Positions 6,655 to 12,882 of a DNA stretch of 19,710 nucleotides are shown here, one piece after another. Within the stretch, counting starts at the first letter, position 1, and each line of letters starts with the position of its first letter. Origin of the DNA: Casp-actino8 sp046091365 (lineage in GTDB: Bacteria > Actinomycetota > Acidimicrobiia > Acidimicrobiales > Ilumatobacteraceae). The position numbers and the translations under genes are program-made. The notes below the pieces were generated by a model, which searched no databases, had not been told where the DNA came from, and was given only the letters and a program-made list of their open reading frames with translations. The stretch is from the NCBI GenBank assembly GCA_046091365.1, contig JBJTBM010000057.1:1-19710 (forward strand). Reading direction: 5' to 3'.

Positions 6655-7395
6655 CTAGGCGAGTTCGGATTCGACGGCGTCGAGCAATCCACTGGCACCG
6701 AACCGGAAGGTGTCGGCGGTGGCCCAGTCGGGACCCATGATGCGGTCGGCCAGGTCGAGATAGACCCGGGCATCAGCAACGGTGCGGATACCTCCCGACG
6801 GTTTGACGCCCACGCGACGATCGACTCTCGGCGTGGCACGTAACACCCGCAACATGGCCTCCACGGCCTCGGGTGTCGCCGACACCTCCGTCTTGCCGGT
6901 CGACGTCTTGATGTAATCGGCCCCCGAAGCGATGCACAAAGCCGCGGCGTGCTCTATCGCCCCGATGCTTCCCAACTCCCCCGTCTCGAGGATGGCCTTG
7001 AGGAGCACCGTAGGCGGCACCGACTGCTTCACCTTGGCGACCATCTGCACGACTGCGTGGTCGCCCGACGATCCTTTCCCGAGCTCGCGGTACGGGACCA
7101 CGAGATCGATCTCGTCCGCTCCGTCGCGCGCGCAGGAACCCGCCGATGACAACACGTCCTCGAGATCGTCGGTCCCGTGGGGGAAGTTCACCACGGTCGC
7201 GACCTTCACGGGCATCCCCCGCAACGCCTCGACCGCGGTGGCCACGAACCGCGGCCACACGCACACCGCGGCCACGGACCCGTGACGACCGTGCGCCCGT
7301 TGGCACAGCGTCACGACGTCGTCGCGGCCACAGTCGTCCGAGAGATTCGTGAGATCGATGAGCCCGATAATGCGACCGGCGACGGACTCCGTCAT
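6655..7395 (-). CDS. deoC: Deoxyribose-phosphate aldolase
   Basis: This 246-residue class I aldolase of the TIM-barrel fold splits 2-deoxyribose 5-phosphate into acetaldehyde and glyceraldehyde 3-phosphate, the last step of deoxynucleoside catabolism. Active-site pieces are DLTNLSDD at the N-terminus, DEIDLVVPY (Asp97), the Schiff-base lysine in DYIKTSTGKTE (Lys163) and the proton-relay lysine in VGVKPSGGIRT. The length suits the E. coli-type DeoC of about 259 residues. ATG 7395 overlaps the cytidine deaminase stop (ATGA), so the two are translationally coupled. The pairing makes biological sense: deaminated deoxycytidine gives deoxyuridine, whose sugar ends here. The intermediate pyrimidine phosphorylase and phosphopentomutase are not in the window. 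Confidence 0.95.
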   Translation of the reverse strand: MTESVAGRIIGLIDLTNLSDDCGRDDVVTLCQRAHGRHGSVAAVCVWPRFVATAVEALRGMPVKVATVVNFPHGTDDLEDVLSSAGSCARDGADEIDLVVPYRELGKGSSGDHAVVQMVAKVKQSVPPTVLLKAILETGELGSIGAIEHAAALCIASGADYIKTSTGKTEVSATPEAVEAMLRVLRATPRVDRRVGVKPSGGIRTVADARVYLDLADRIMGPDWATADTFRFGASGLLDAVESELA

Positions 7396-7829
7396 GAGAC
7401 GAAGCCACTCAGATTCTCCGGACCGAACGACGTCGGGAGTAGTTGCTCCATGGTGAACACGGCGCGCACACCGTCGGGGCCACAGGCGTAGATCGGGGTG
7501 TCCATGTCGGCGAATTCGCGCACGCGCTGACGGCAACCTCCGCAACAGGTGCCCACCTCGGTGCTGTCGCAGATCGTGAGCAACACGGCGATACGAGTCT
7601 CACCGGCGGCAACCATGGCCGCGATCGCCCCGGCCTCGGCGCAACTGCCCACGGGATACGCGGCGTTTTCCACGTTGCAACCGGCGTGGATGTGTCCAGT
7701 CGGGGTCAGGATCGCGGCCCCGACCGGAAAATGCGAGTACGGCGCGTAGGCGTTGCGTTGCACGGATCGGGCGGCCTCGAACAATTCGCCGACTCGATGT
7801 GCGGCCGGAAAGCCGTCGGTTTTCGTCAT
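7392..7829 (-). CDS. cdd: Cytidine deaminase
   Basis: This 145-residue zinc enzyme converts cytidine and deoxycytidine to uridine and deoxyuridine. The substrate region GCNVENAAYPVGSCAEA carries Cys63 and the catalytic Glu65. The second zinc pair lies in GTCCGGCRQR (Cys96 and Cys99). The usual motif is PCGxCRQ; here the proline is replaced by Cys95, giving a Cys-Cys pair beside the zinc site. The N-terminal NAYAPYSHFPVGAAI segment is canonical. It is the first gene of a four-gene minus-strand operon. The start at ATG 7829 is supported by the family N-terminus, with a leader of about 29 bases if the TAATGT at 7859-7864 is its -10. Confidence 0.96.
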   Translation of the reverse strand: MTKTDGFPAAHRVGELFEAARSVQRNAYAPYSHFPVGAAILTPTGHIHAGCNVENAAYPVGSCAEAGAIAAMVAAGETRIAVLLTICDSTEVGTCCGGCRQRVREFADMDTPIYACGPDGVRAVFTMEQLLPTSFGPENLSGFVS

Positions 7830-7832
7830 CTA

Positions 7833-7851
7833 CGTCACTCTCGCGTCACTC
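7833..7851. repeat. Two tandem copies of CGTCACTC, possible operator
   Basis: CGTCACTC occurs at 7833-7840 and 7844-7851, a period of 11 bases or about one helical turn. The pair lies between the probable cdd -10 and the cdd start, where a repressor would block the nucleoside-salvage operon. No regulator gene is nearby, so function is inference. Confidence 0.4.
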
Positions 7852-7858
7852 GCGCCTC

Positions 7859-7864
7859 ACATTA
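7859..7864 (-). promoter_or_regulatory. Possible -10 of the cdd operon
   Basis: TAATGT on the minus strand lies 29 bases before ATG 7829. If used, it gives a short leader with only a weak purine-rich stretch (GAGAG) ahead of the start. Confidence 0.35.
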
Positions 7865-7899
7865 GGCGACCCGAGCGCCCGCCGGAACCTCCGCTGTGT

Positions 7900-7905
7900 T
7901 AGCGT
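7900..7905 (+). promoter_or_regulatory. Leaderless -10 of the acyltransferase gene
   Basis: TAGCGT ends five bases before GTG 7911, pointing to 7911 rather than the in-frame GTG 7896, which would lie upstream of the hexamer. Confidence 0.45.
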
Positions 7906-7910
7906 GGACC

Positions 7911-8648
7911 GTGCGCCGAAGTCTGCTCAGCATCTGGAGTTGGCTCGCCCTCGGGGTGATCGTCATCCTGTGGACGCCACTCGTGGCCCTCGTGCGGGTT
8001 GTCACCGCTCCCTTCGACAAGGGGCGTTACGCAACCGGCTACGTGTTCCGCCGTTTGTGCGTGGTGCACCAAGTGTTGAACCCCATGTGGCGTTTCCGAA
8101 CCAGCGGGCATCTGCCGACCGACAAGCGTCGTCCCTACGTGATGGTATCGAACCACGAAAGTTTCGTCGACATGCTCCTCATCAGCCATCTGAAGATCGA
8201 GATGAAGTGGTTGAGCAAGAAATCGATCTTCAACATCCCTCTGGTGGGTTGGATGATGAGGATGTCGGGCGACATCTCGCTCGTGCGCGGTGACCGCAAC
8301 AGTGGCTCGGCCGCGTTGGCCATGTGCAAGTCGTGGCTCGACCGCAAGATGTCGGTGATGATCTTCCCCGAAGGAACCCGCAGCGCCGACGGCGAGATGC
8401 GCGAATTCAAGGACGGTGCGTTCCGTTTGGCGATCGAGACCGGCACCCCGATCCTGCCGCTCGCCGTCCACGGCACACGCTCCGCACTGCGAAAGCACGA
8501 CTGGCGACTCGGTGACTCGAACGCCGAGGTGCGCGTGCTCGATCCGATCGAGACCACCGGCATGACCGAGGCCGATATCCCGGTCCTGCGCGACCGCGTG
8601 CGCGGGTTGATCGCGAACGAGATCAGCGCGATGCGCGCCGCCGCCTGA
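7911..8648 (+). CDS. 1-acyl-sn-glycerol-3-phosphate acyltransferase (PlsC family)
   Basis: This 245-residue membrane-bound acyltransferase transfers an acyl chain to lysophosphatidic acid or a related acceptor in phospholipid synthesis. An N-terminal hydrophobic helix (residues 8-31) precedes the domain. Motif I is VSNHESFVD (His82 to Asp87, the HX4D catalytic pair), motif III is MIFPEGTRSADG, and motif IV is TPILPLAVHGT. The middle segment KWLSKKSIFNIPLVGWMMRMSGDISLVRGD is typical of plant and bacterial LPAATs. GTG 7911 is chosen from the hexamer TAGCGT; GTG 7896 would add five residues. It is a single gene, divergent from the cdd operon and convergent with dut. Confidence 0.92.
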   Translation: MRRSLLSIWSWLALGVIVILWTPLVALVRVVTAPFDKGRYATGYVFRRLCVVHQVLNPMWRFRTSGHLPTDKRRPYVMVSNHESFVDMLLISHLKIEMKWLSKKSIFNIPLVGWMMRMSGDISLVRGDRNSGSAALAMCKSWLDRKMSVMIFPEGTRSADGEMREFKDGAFRLAIETGTPILPLAVHGTRSALRKHDWRLGDSNAEVRVLDPIETTGMTEADIPVLRDRVRGLIANEISAMRAAA

Positions 8649-8660
8649 GCGGACGCTCAG
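8645..8660. terminator. Hairpin joining the ends of the acyltransferase and dut genes
   Basis: CTGAGC (8645-8650), the loop GGAC, and GCTCAG (8655-8660) form a perfect six-base stem containing both convergent stop codons. There is no T-run on either side, so it is at best a weak bidirectional or factor-assisted terminator. Confidence 0.3.
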
Positions 8661-9115
8661 CGACCCGAATGCCCGAAGCCGCCACCGCGATCGTCGCCGT
8701 CGAGTTCGGCCACCGGATGCCAGACGACCTCCATCACGGGCTGCACGACCAGTTGGGCGATGCGATCGCCGCGTCGCACCTGATAGTCGTGCTCGGCGTC
8801 GGTGTTCAACAACACCACCTTGATCTCACCGCGATACGCGCAGTCGATGAGACCAGGACTGTTGACCACCGTGAGACCGTGCTTGAGCGCCAGTCCACTG
8901 CGGGGCAACACGAAGCCGGCGAAGCCCCGCGGTAGCGCGAGCGCGACACCGGTGGGCACGAGGACTCGTCCGCCTGCGGCTCGCACCACCGCATCGTGGC
9001 GAGCCACGAGATCGAGGCCGGCGTCACCCGGGTGCGCGTAGGCGGGCAACTCGAGATCGGGGTCGAGACGGACAACGGGCACGCGCACGACGTTCGAAGG
9101 TTCGTGCGCGGTCAT
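8657..9115 (-). CDS. dut: dUTP diphosphatase
   Basis: This 152-residue trimeric dUTPase hydrolyses dUTP to dUMP and pyrophosphate, keeping uracil out of DNA and supplying dUMP for thymidylate. All five motifs are present in order: HPGDAGLDL, LPRSGLAL, VNSPGLIDCAYRGEI, RRGDRIAQLVV and the C-terminal RGGGFGHSG arm, which closes over the active site. The start is ATG 9115, with TATCTT ending six bases upstream; the longer open frame to 9247 would run through the orn promoter and has no support. Length and motifs are standard. Together with cdd it belongs to pyrimidine nucleotide metabolism, though it is a separate transcription unit. Confidence 0.96.
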   Translation of the reverse strand: MTAHEPSNVVRVPVVRLDPDLELPAYAHPGDAGLDLVARHDAVVRAAGGRVLVPTGVALALPRGFAGFVLPRSGLALKHGLTVVNSPGLIDCAYRGEIKVVLLNTDAEHDYQVRRGDRIAQLVVQPVMEVVWHPVAELDGDDRGGGFGHSGR

Positions 9116-9121
9116 ACGGGA

Positions 9122-9127
9122 AAGATA
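9122..9127 (-). promoter_or_regulatory. Leaderless -10 of dut
   Basis: TATCTT on the minus strand ends six bases before ATG 9115 and is the best match to a consensus -10 in the window. Confidence 0.55.
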
Positions 9128-9154
9128 GCAACGGGTTCCACCACACCCATGGCG

Positions 9155-9160
9155 TAGGGT
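9155..9160 (+). promoter_or_regulatory. Leaderless -10 of orn
   Basis: TAGGGT ends seven bases before GTG 9168. It shares the 52-base divergent gap with the dut -10. Confidence 0.5.
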
Positions 9161-9167
9161 CGGGGGC

Positions 9168-9710
9168 GTGTTGGTGTGGATGGATCTAGAGATGACGGGG
9201 CTCGACCCCGACAAGAACGTGATCGTCGAGATCGCCACCATCGTCACCGATGATCAATTGGTGGTGGTGGCCGAGGGTCCCGACATCGTCATCCGCCAAC
9301 CCGACCACGTGCTGGCCGCTATGGACCCCTTCGTCGTCGACATGCACACCAAGTCGGGTCTGCTCGACGCCATCAAGGCGTCACGGGTCGACCTCGCCGA
9401 GGCCGGACAACTCACCCTCGACTTCATCAAGAGCCACGTCCCCGAGGCACGAACCGTTCCGCTGTGCGGAAACTCGATCGGCACCGACCGACGTTTTCTC
9501 GCCCGCTACCTACCCGAGATCGAAAACCATCTTCACTATCGAAACGTCGACGTCAGCACGATCAAAGAGTTGGTGAAGCGCTGGTATCCGGGCACCGACA
9601 ACAAACGGCCGTTCAAGGCGGGCAATCATCGGGCGCTCGGTGACGTTCACGAGAGCATCGCCGAATTGCGCTTCTACCGCGAGAAGATCTTCGCCGCCCC
9701 CGAGACCTGA
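9168..9710 (+). CDS. orn: Oligoribonuclease
   Basis: This 180-residue DEDDh 3'-5' exoribonuclease degrades two- to five-base RNA remnants, including pGpG from c-di-GMP breakdown, to mononucleotides in the cytoplasm. The DEDDh residues are visible: Asp6 and Glu8 in WMDLEMTGLD, the third acidic residue in CGNSIGTDRRFLARYLPE, and the His/Asp pair in NHRALGDVHESI. The length is the usual 180-185 residues and the frame is intact. The start is GTG 9168, supported by the -10-like hexamer; the family begins almost directly with the first catalytic motif, leaving no room for another start. It is a single gene upstream of the MBL-fold hydrolase. Confidence 0.96.
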   Translation: MLVWMDLEMTGLDPDKNVIVEIATIVTDDQLVVVAEGPDIVIRQPDHVLAAMDPFVVDMHTKSGLLDAIKASRVDLAEAGQLTLDFIKSHVPEARTVPLCGNSIGTDRRFLARYLPEIENHLHYRNVDVSTIKELVKRWYPGTDNKRPFKAGNHRALGDVHESIAELRFYREKIFAAPET

Positions 9711-9743
9711 CGGCCCGGGTAGGTGGCTGACGGCCCACGCAAC

Positions 9744-9749
9744 TACCCT
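9744..9749 (+). promoter_or_regulatory. Leaderless -10 of the MBL-fold hydrolase gene
   Basis: TACCCT ends six bases before GTG 9756, so the start is probably 9756 and not the in-frame GTG 9723, which lies upstream of the hexamer. Confidence 0.45.
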
Positions 9750-9755
9750 CTCGTC

Positions 9756-10835
9756 GTGGCCGACATCGCTCCCCGACCGATGAAGCAGGAGCAGCAACCG
9801 GCCAGCGACCAGATCCTCGAGATCGCACCCGGGGTTCTGCGCACCCAGTTGCCCATCTCCATTCCCGGTCTCGGTCACGTCAACATGTACGTGCTCGAGG
9901 ACGAGCGCGGAGTGGCCGTCGTCGACCCCGGCCTTCCCGACAAGAGCAGTTTCGCCATGGTGCGTAAGCGTCTCGAACAGGTCGGCGTGCCGTTGAAACA
10001 CGTGCACACCGTGATCGTCACCCACAGTCACCCCGATCATTTCGGCGGCGCCTATTGGCTGCGGGCCGAAACTGGTTGCGACATCGTCACCCACGAACGA
10101 TTCCGGGTGTTCTGGGACCCGAGCGAGCCCGACGACGTCGACCTCGACGACCCGGTCGCCGTCGAGGAGTTGTCCGACCGGCCGCCGGTGCGCCGACCCT
10201 GGGACCCTCCGCCGTGGGGCGGACCGAGCATGGAAGTGCCGTGGCGACGACGCGCCCGTATGGCCGTGGCCCGGCGGATCCCGCGACTGTTGCACCTGCC
10301 CAAGCCCACGGTGCGTTTACGTGACGCCGAAACGTTTCGGTTCGCGCGACGCGAGTGGATCGCGGTCCACACACCCGGCCACACCGCCGACCACCTGTGT
10401 TTGTTCGATCCCGAACACGGGCTGATGTTGTGCGGCGACCACGTGCTGCCCACCATCACACCGCACATCAGCGGGCTGATGCGCGCTCGCGACCCGCTGA
10501 AGCTGTTCTTCGGCTCGCTCGACAAGGTGGCCGCCTTCGGCACCCAGGTGACCAAGGCCCTGCCGGCGCACGGCGACGTGTTCACCGATCTGGCGGGTCG
10601 GGCCCTCGACATCAAGGAGCATCACCTCGGCCGGTTGCAGAAGTTGCGCGACGCCGCCGTCGAAGAGGATCGCCCAATGACGGTGATGGACATGTCTCGA
10701 CACCTCTTCTCACCGCGGGCCCAAGGTGGTATGGCCGACAGCGAGACGTTCGCTCACCTCGAACATCTCCGACTCGGTGGTGAGATGCGACGCGTCGATC
10801 GTGACGGACGCTTCGAATACGTCTTGAACGACTGA
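9756..10835 (+). CDS. MBL-fold metallo-hydrolase with C-terminal extension
   Basis: This 359-residue metallo-beta-lactamase-fold enzyme has an intact two-metal site: THSHPDHFGG (His90, His92, Asp94, His95), a further His in HTPGHTADH, the bridging Asp in LCGDHVLP, and a late His in LPAHGDVF. Between about residues 125 and 195 an insertion rich in Pro, Trp and Arg (RPWDPPPWGGPS, WRRRARMAVARRIPRLLHLP) separates the first metal motif from the rest; it could make a lid or bind an anionic surface. The C-terminal 80 residues look like the LACTB2-type helical/winged-helix extension. Possible activities are thioesterase, lactonase or ribonuclease; the sequence does not decide. It is monocistronic and ends five bases from the convergent subtilase gene. 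Confidence 0.85.
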   Translation: MADIAPRPMKQEQQPASDQILEIAPGVLRTQLPISIPGLGHVNMYVLEDERGVAVVDPGLPDKSSFAMVRKRLEQVGVPLKHVHTVIVTHSHPDHFGGAYWLRAETGCDIVTHERFRVFWDPSEPDDVDLDDPVAVEELSDRPPVRRPWDPPPWGGPSMEVPWRRRARMAVARRIPRLLHLPKPTVRLRDAETFRFARREWIAVHTPGHTADHLCLFDPEHGLMLCGDHVLPTITPHISGLMRARDPLKLFFGSLDKVAAFGTQVTKALPAHGDVFTDLAGRALDIKEHHLGRLQKLRDAAVEEDRPMTVMDMSRHLFSPRAQGGMADSETFAHLEHLRLGGEMRRVDRDGRFEYVLND

Positions 10836-10840
10836 GCGGT

Positions 10841-12799
10841 TCAGCCCACCACGGCGCCGTTCGACCAATCACTCCACGAGCTGCACGAACCGCGCGGGTT
10901 GCAGGCGCGGACCCGGAACGTGATCACGTCACCCTTTCGCTGGTACCGGATCTCGTGACGGTTCGTCGAGATTCTCTGATCACTTCCGCCGTACCCGTTG
11001 TTGCGGCGGTATTCGATTCGGTACTCGGTCACCACCGCACCGTTGTCACGCGGAGGGTTCCAGGTGAGCACCACTGTCGTACGCGAGTAGCGGTCGACGC
11101 TGGCGGCGGGCCCGGAGGGAACGCCGGGCACCCGATTCGGATCGGCGGGCGTGACCGAGTCGGATCGCGACGAGGTGCTCGACGACCCGCCGGCGTTCTC
11201 GGCCACGGCGGTGAACGTGTACGCCGTGCCGTTGGTGAGGCCCGACACGGTGCAGGAATTACCACGTGACCCGGTGACTTCGACCGTGCACGAGCGACCA
11301 CTGGGTGATGACGTGAACGTGATCGTGGTGTACACCTGCCCGCTGTACCCCGCCAACGATGCCGACACCGTCACCGAACGATCACCGGCCTCGACCGATT
11401 CGATCTGCGGAATGAAGGGTCGACTCGGCGGACGCACCGTCGTGGGTGGCGACGTCGGGCGCGGGAAGGTGGAGGGGGGTACCGACGGTGGACGCGTGGG
11501 GCGGGTGATCGGCAACGTCGGGGGCACGGGAGTCGGAGACGTGGTGACCGTGGTCGACGTGGTCGACGGCGAGGTGGGCAAGGGGGCACCACTCGACGGC
11601 GGTGGATTCGTGGTTCCGGGCGACCACTGGGCGTCGACGTACAACAGTCCGTTCGGCGAGCCACCACCGCCGTCGCCGACGACGCCGACGGTCGCGCTCG
11701 CCAACACCCCGGACGCCACGGCCGCCGGAGAAGCCGAGGGCCAGGCACTCAGGAAAGCCGCCACCGCCCCCGCCACGTGGGGAGAAGCCATCGACGTTCC
11801 CGACAACGTGTTGGTGGATTGGCTGCCGCCGATCCAGGCGCTGACGATGGACGACCCCGGGGCGAACAGGTCGAGGCACGGGCCGATGTTCGAATAACTC
11901 GCCCGCGTATCGGACGAGGTGGTGGCACCGACGGTGATCGCCGTCGCCGCCGAAGCGGGCGAGCGTCGGCAGGCATCGGCGTTCTCGTTGCCGGCGGCCA
12001 CCACCACGGTCACCCCATCGGCGACCACCCGATCGACGGCGGTGTTGAGTGCCGCGGAGTATCCGCCTCCGAGGCTCATGTTGAGCACGGCGGGCACGCC
12101 GGTCTGGTGGTGTTCGACCACCCAGTCGAGACCGGAGATGACCCCGGCCGTGGTACCGCCGCCAAGGCAGTCGAGCACCCGCACCGGCACGATGGTGGCC
12201 GCGCGCGCGACTCCGAAGGAGGCCCCGGCGACCGTGGCGGCCACGTGGGTGCCATGACCGTTGCAGTCGTCGGCGTTGCCCGACGGGTTCACGACGTCGA
12301 AGCCGGACACCAACCGACCCGCGAACTCGGAGTGGCTGCGGTTGACACCGGTGTCGACGATGTACGCGGTCACGCCCTGGCCCCACTGCGGCGGGGGACC
12401 GAAGGAATCGTCGAGTGGGAGTGCGCGCTGATCGATGCGGTCGAGGCCCCATGAGGGTGGCGCGTCGGAGGCCTTGACCACCTGGTTGGGCTCGATGCGC
12501 ATCACGCGCCCGACAGCGCGGATGCGACGCAGTTGCACGGAGTCGAGTTGGACGACGACACCGTCGAAGACCGAGTCGAGCACTTGGGTGATGGCGAGAC
12601 CTTGGGTCGGTGCGGACGCGACGAAGCGCTGGAGGTCGGCCGCCGAGGCGAAGGTGACGATGTAACTGCCGGCCGCGGGGGCCGCCCTGGTGACCGAGCC
12701 ACCCGGGACGATCAGGATGCACGACATCGCGACCGACACGACGGATACCAGCGACACGACCCGTCGAAGGGCTCGCAGGAGGCCGGACGTCGCACTCAC
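10841..12799 (-). CDS. Secreted subtilisin-like serine protease (S8A, proteinase K/aqualysin type) with FN3 domains
   Basis: This 652-residue exported protease starts at GTG 12799, with TACGGT seven bases upstream. A signal peptide (basic RALRRVV, hydrophobic core, cleavage near residue 40) is followed by an I9-type inhibitory propeptide (45-110) and the peptidase domain. The catalytic triad is Asp149 (YIVDTGVNRSH), His182 (NGHGTHVAATVAG) and Ser336 (LSGTSMASPHVAG), with oxyanion Asn271 (AAGNEN). Cys179/Cys211 and Cys277/Cys308 are spaced 32 and 31 apart, as in the two disulfides of aqualysin I, which suggests a stabilised extracellular enzyme. A Pro/Thr/Ser-rich linker (about residues 395-465) leads to two FN3-like domains ending at the stop. 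The linker and FN3 modules probably bind surface or polymer substrates. It is a single gene divergent from the sulfatase. Confidence 0.94.
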   Translation of the reverse strand: MSATSGLLRALRRVVSLVSVVSVAMSCILIVPGGSVTRAAPAAGSYIVTFASAADLQRFVASAPTQGLAITQVLDSVFDGVVVQLDSVQLRRIRAVGRVMRIEPNQVVKASDAPPSWGLDRIDQRALPLDDSFGPPPQWGQGVTAYIVDTGVNRSHSEFAGRLVSGFDVVNPSGNADDCNGHGTHVAATVAGASFGVARAATIVPVRVLDCLGGGTTAGVISGLDWVVEHHQTGVPAVLNMSLGGGYSAALNTAVDRVVADGVTVVVAAGNENADACRRSPASAATAITVGATTSSDTRASYSNIGPCLDLFAPGSSIVSAWIGGSQSTNTLSGTSMASPHVAGAVAAFLSAWPSASPAAVASGVLASATVGVVGDGGGGSPNGLLYVDAQWSPGTTNPPPSSGAPLPTSPSTTSTTVTTSPTPVPPTLPITRPTRPPSVPPSTFPRPTSPPTTVRPPSRPFIPQIESVEAGDRSVTVSASLAGYSGQVYTTITFTSSPSGRSCTVEVTGSRGNSCTVSGLTNGTAYTFTAVAENAGGSSSTSSRSDSVTPADPNRVPGVPSGPAASVDRYSRTTVVLTWNPPRDNGAVVTEYRIEYRRNNGYGGSDQRISTNRHEIRYQRKGDVITFRVRACNPRGSCSSWSDWSNGAVVG

Positions 12800-12806
12800 G
12801 ATGGTC

Positions 12807-12812
12807 ACCGTA
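12807..12812 (-). promoter_or_regulatory. Leaderless -10 of the subtilase gene
   Basis: TACGGT on the minus strand ends seven bases before GTG 12799. The open frame extends to a GTG at 12808, but that codon overlaps the hexamer. Confidence 0.45.
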
Positions 12813-12870
12813 CCGTCGGGGTGCGGCGGACCCGTCGGCGTATCGCTATCGGTGTAGCCGCCGCGCGTGG

Positions 12871-12876
12871 CAGGCT
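12871..12876 (+). promoter_or_regulatory. Possible leaderless -10 of the sulfatase gene
   Basis: CAGGCT ends six bases before GTG 12883. The first base deviates from TANNNT but the spacing is the same as at other leaderless candidates. Confidence 0.35.
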
Positions 12877-12882
12877 GTCCGG

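Noticed and set aside
6645..6839. N-terminal extension of the aminotransferase to 6839
   Set aside because: It overlaps deoC codons and has no start signal; the family N-terminus begins near ATG 6644.
9116..9247. N-terminal extension of dUTPase to 9247
   Set aside because: It would cover the orn promoter and first codons; the extra residues are unlike dUTPases, and TATCTT precedes ATG 9115.
11394..11620. Tandem DNA repeats in the subtilase linker
   Set aside because: The Pro/Thr/Ser bias gives repeated short codon patterns, but no exact repeat unit of useful length is seen.
11382..12722. 446-codon minus-strand frame inside the subtilase
   Set aside because: It is an alternate frame of the subtilase on the same strand, Arg/Gly rich with no recognisable motif.
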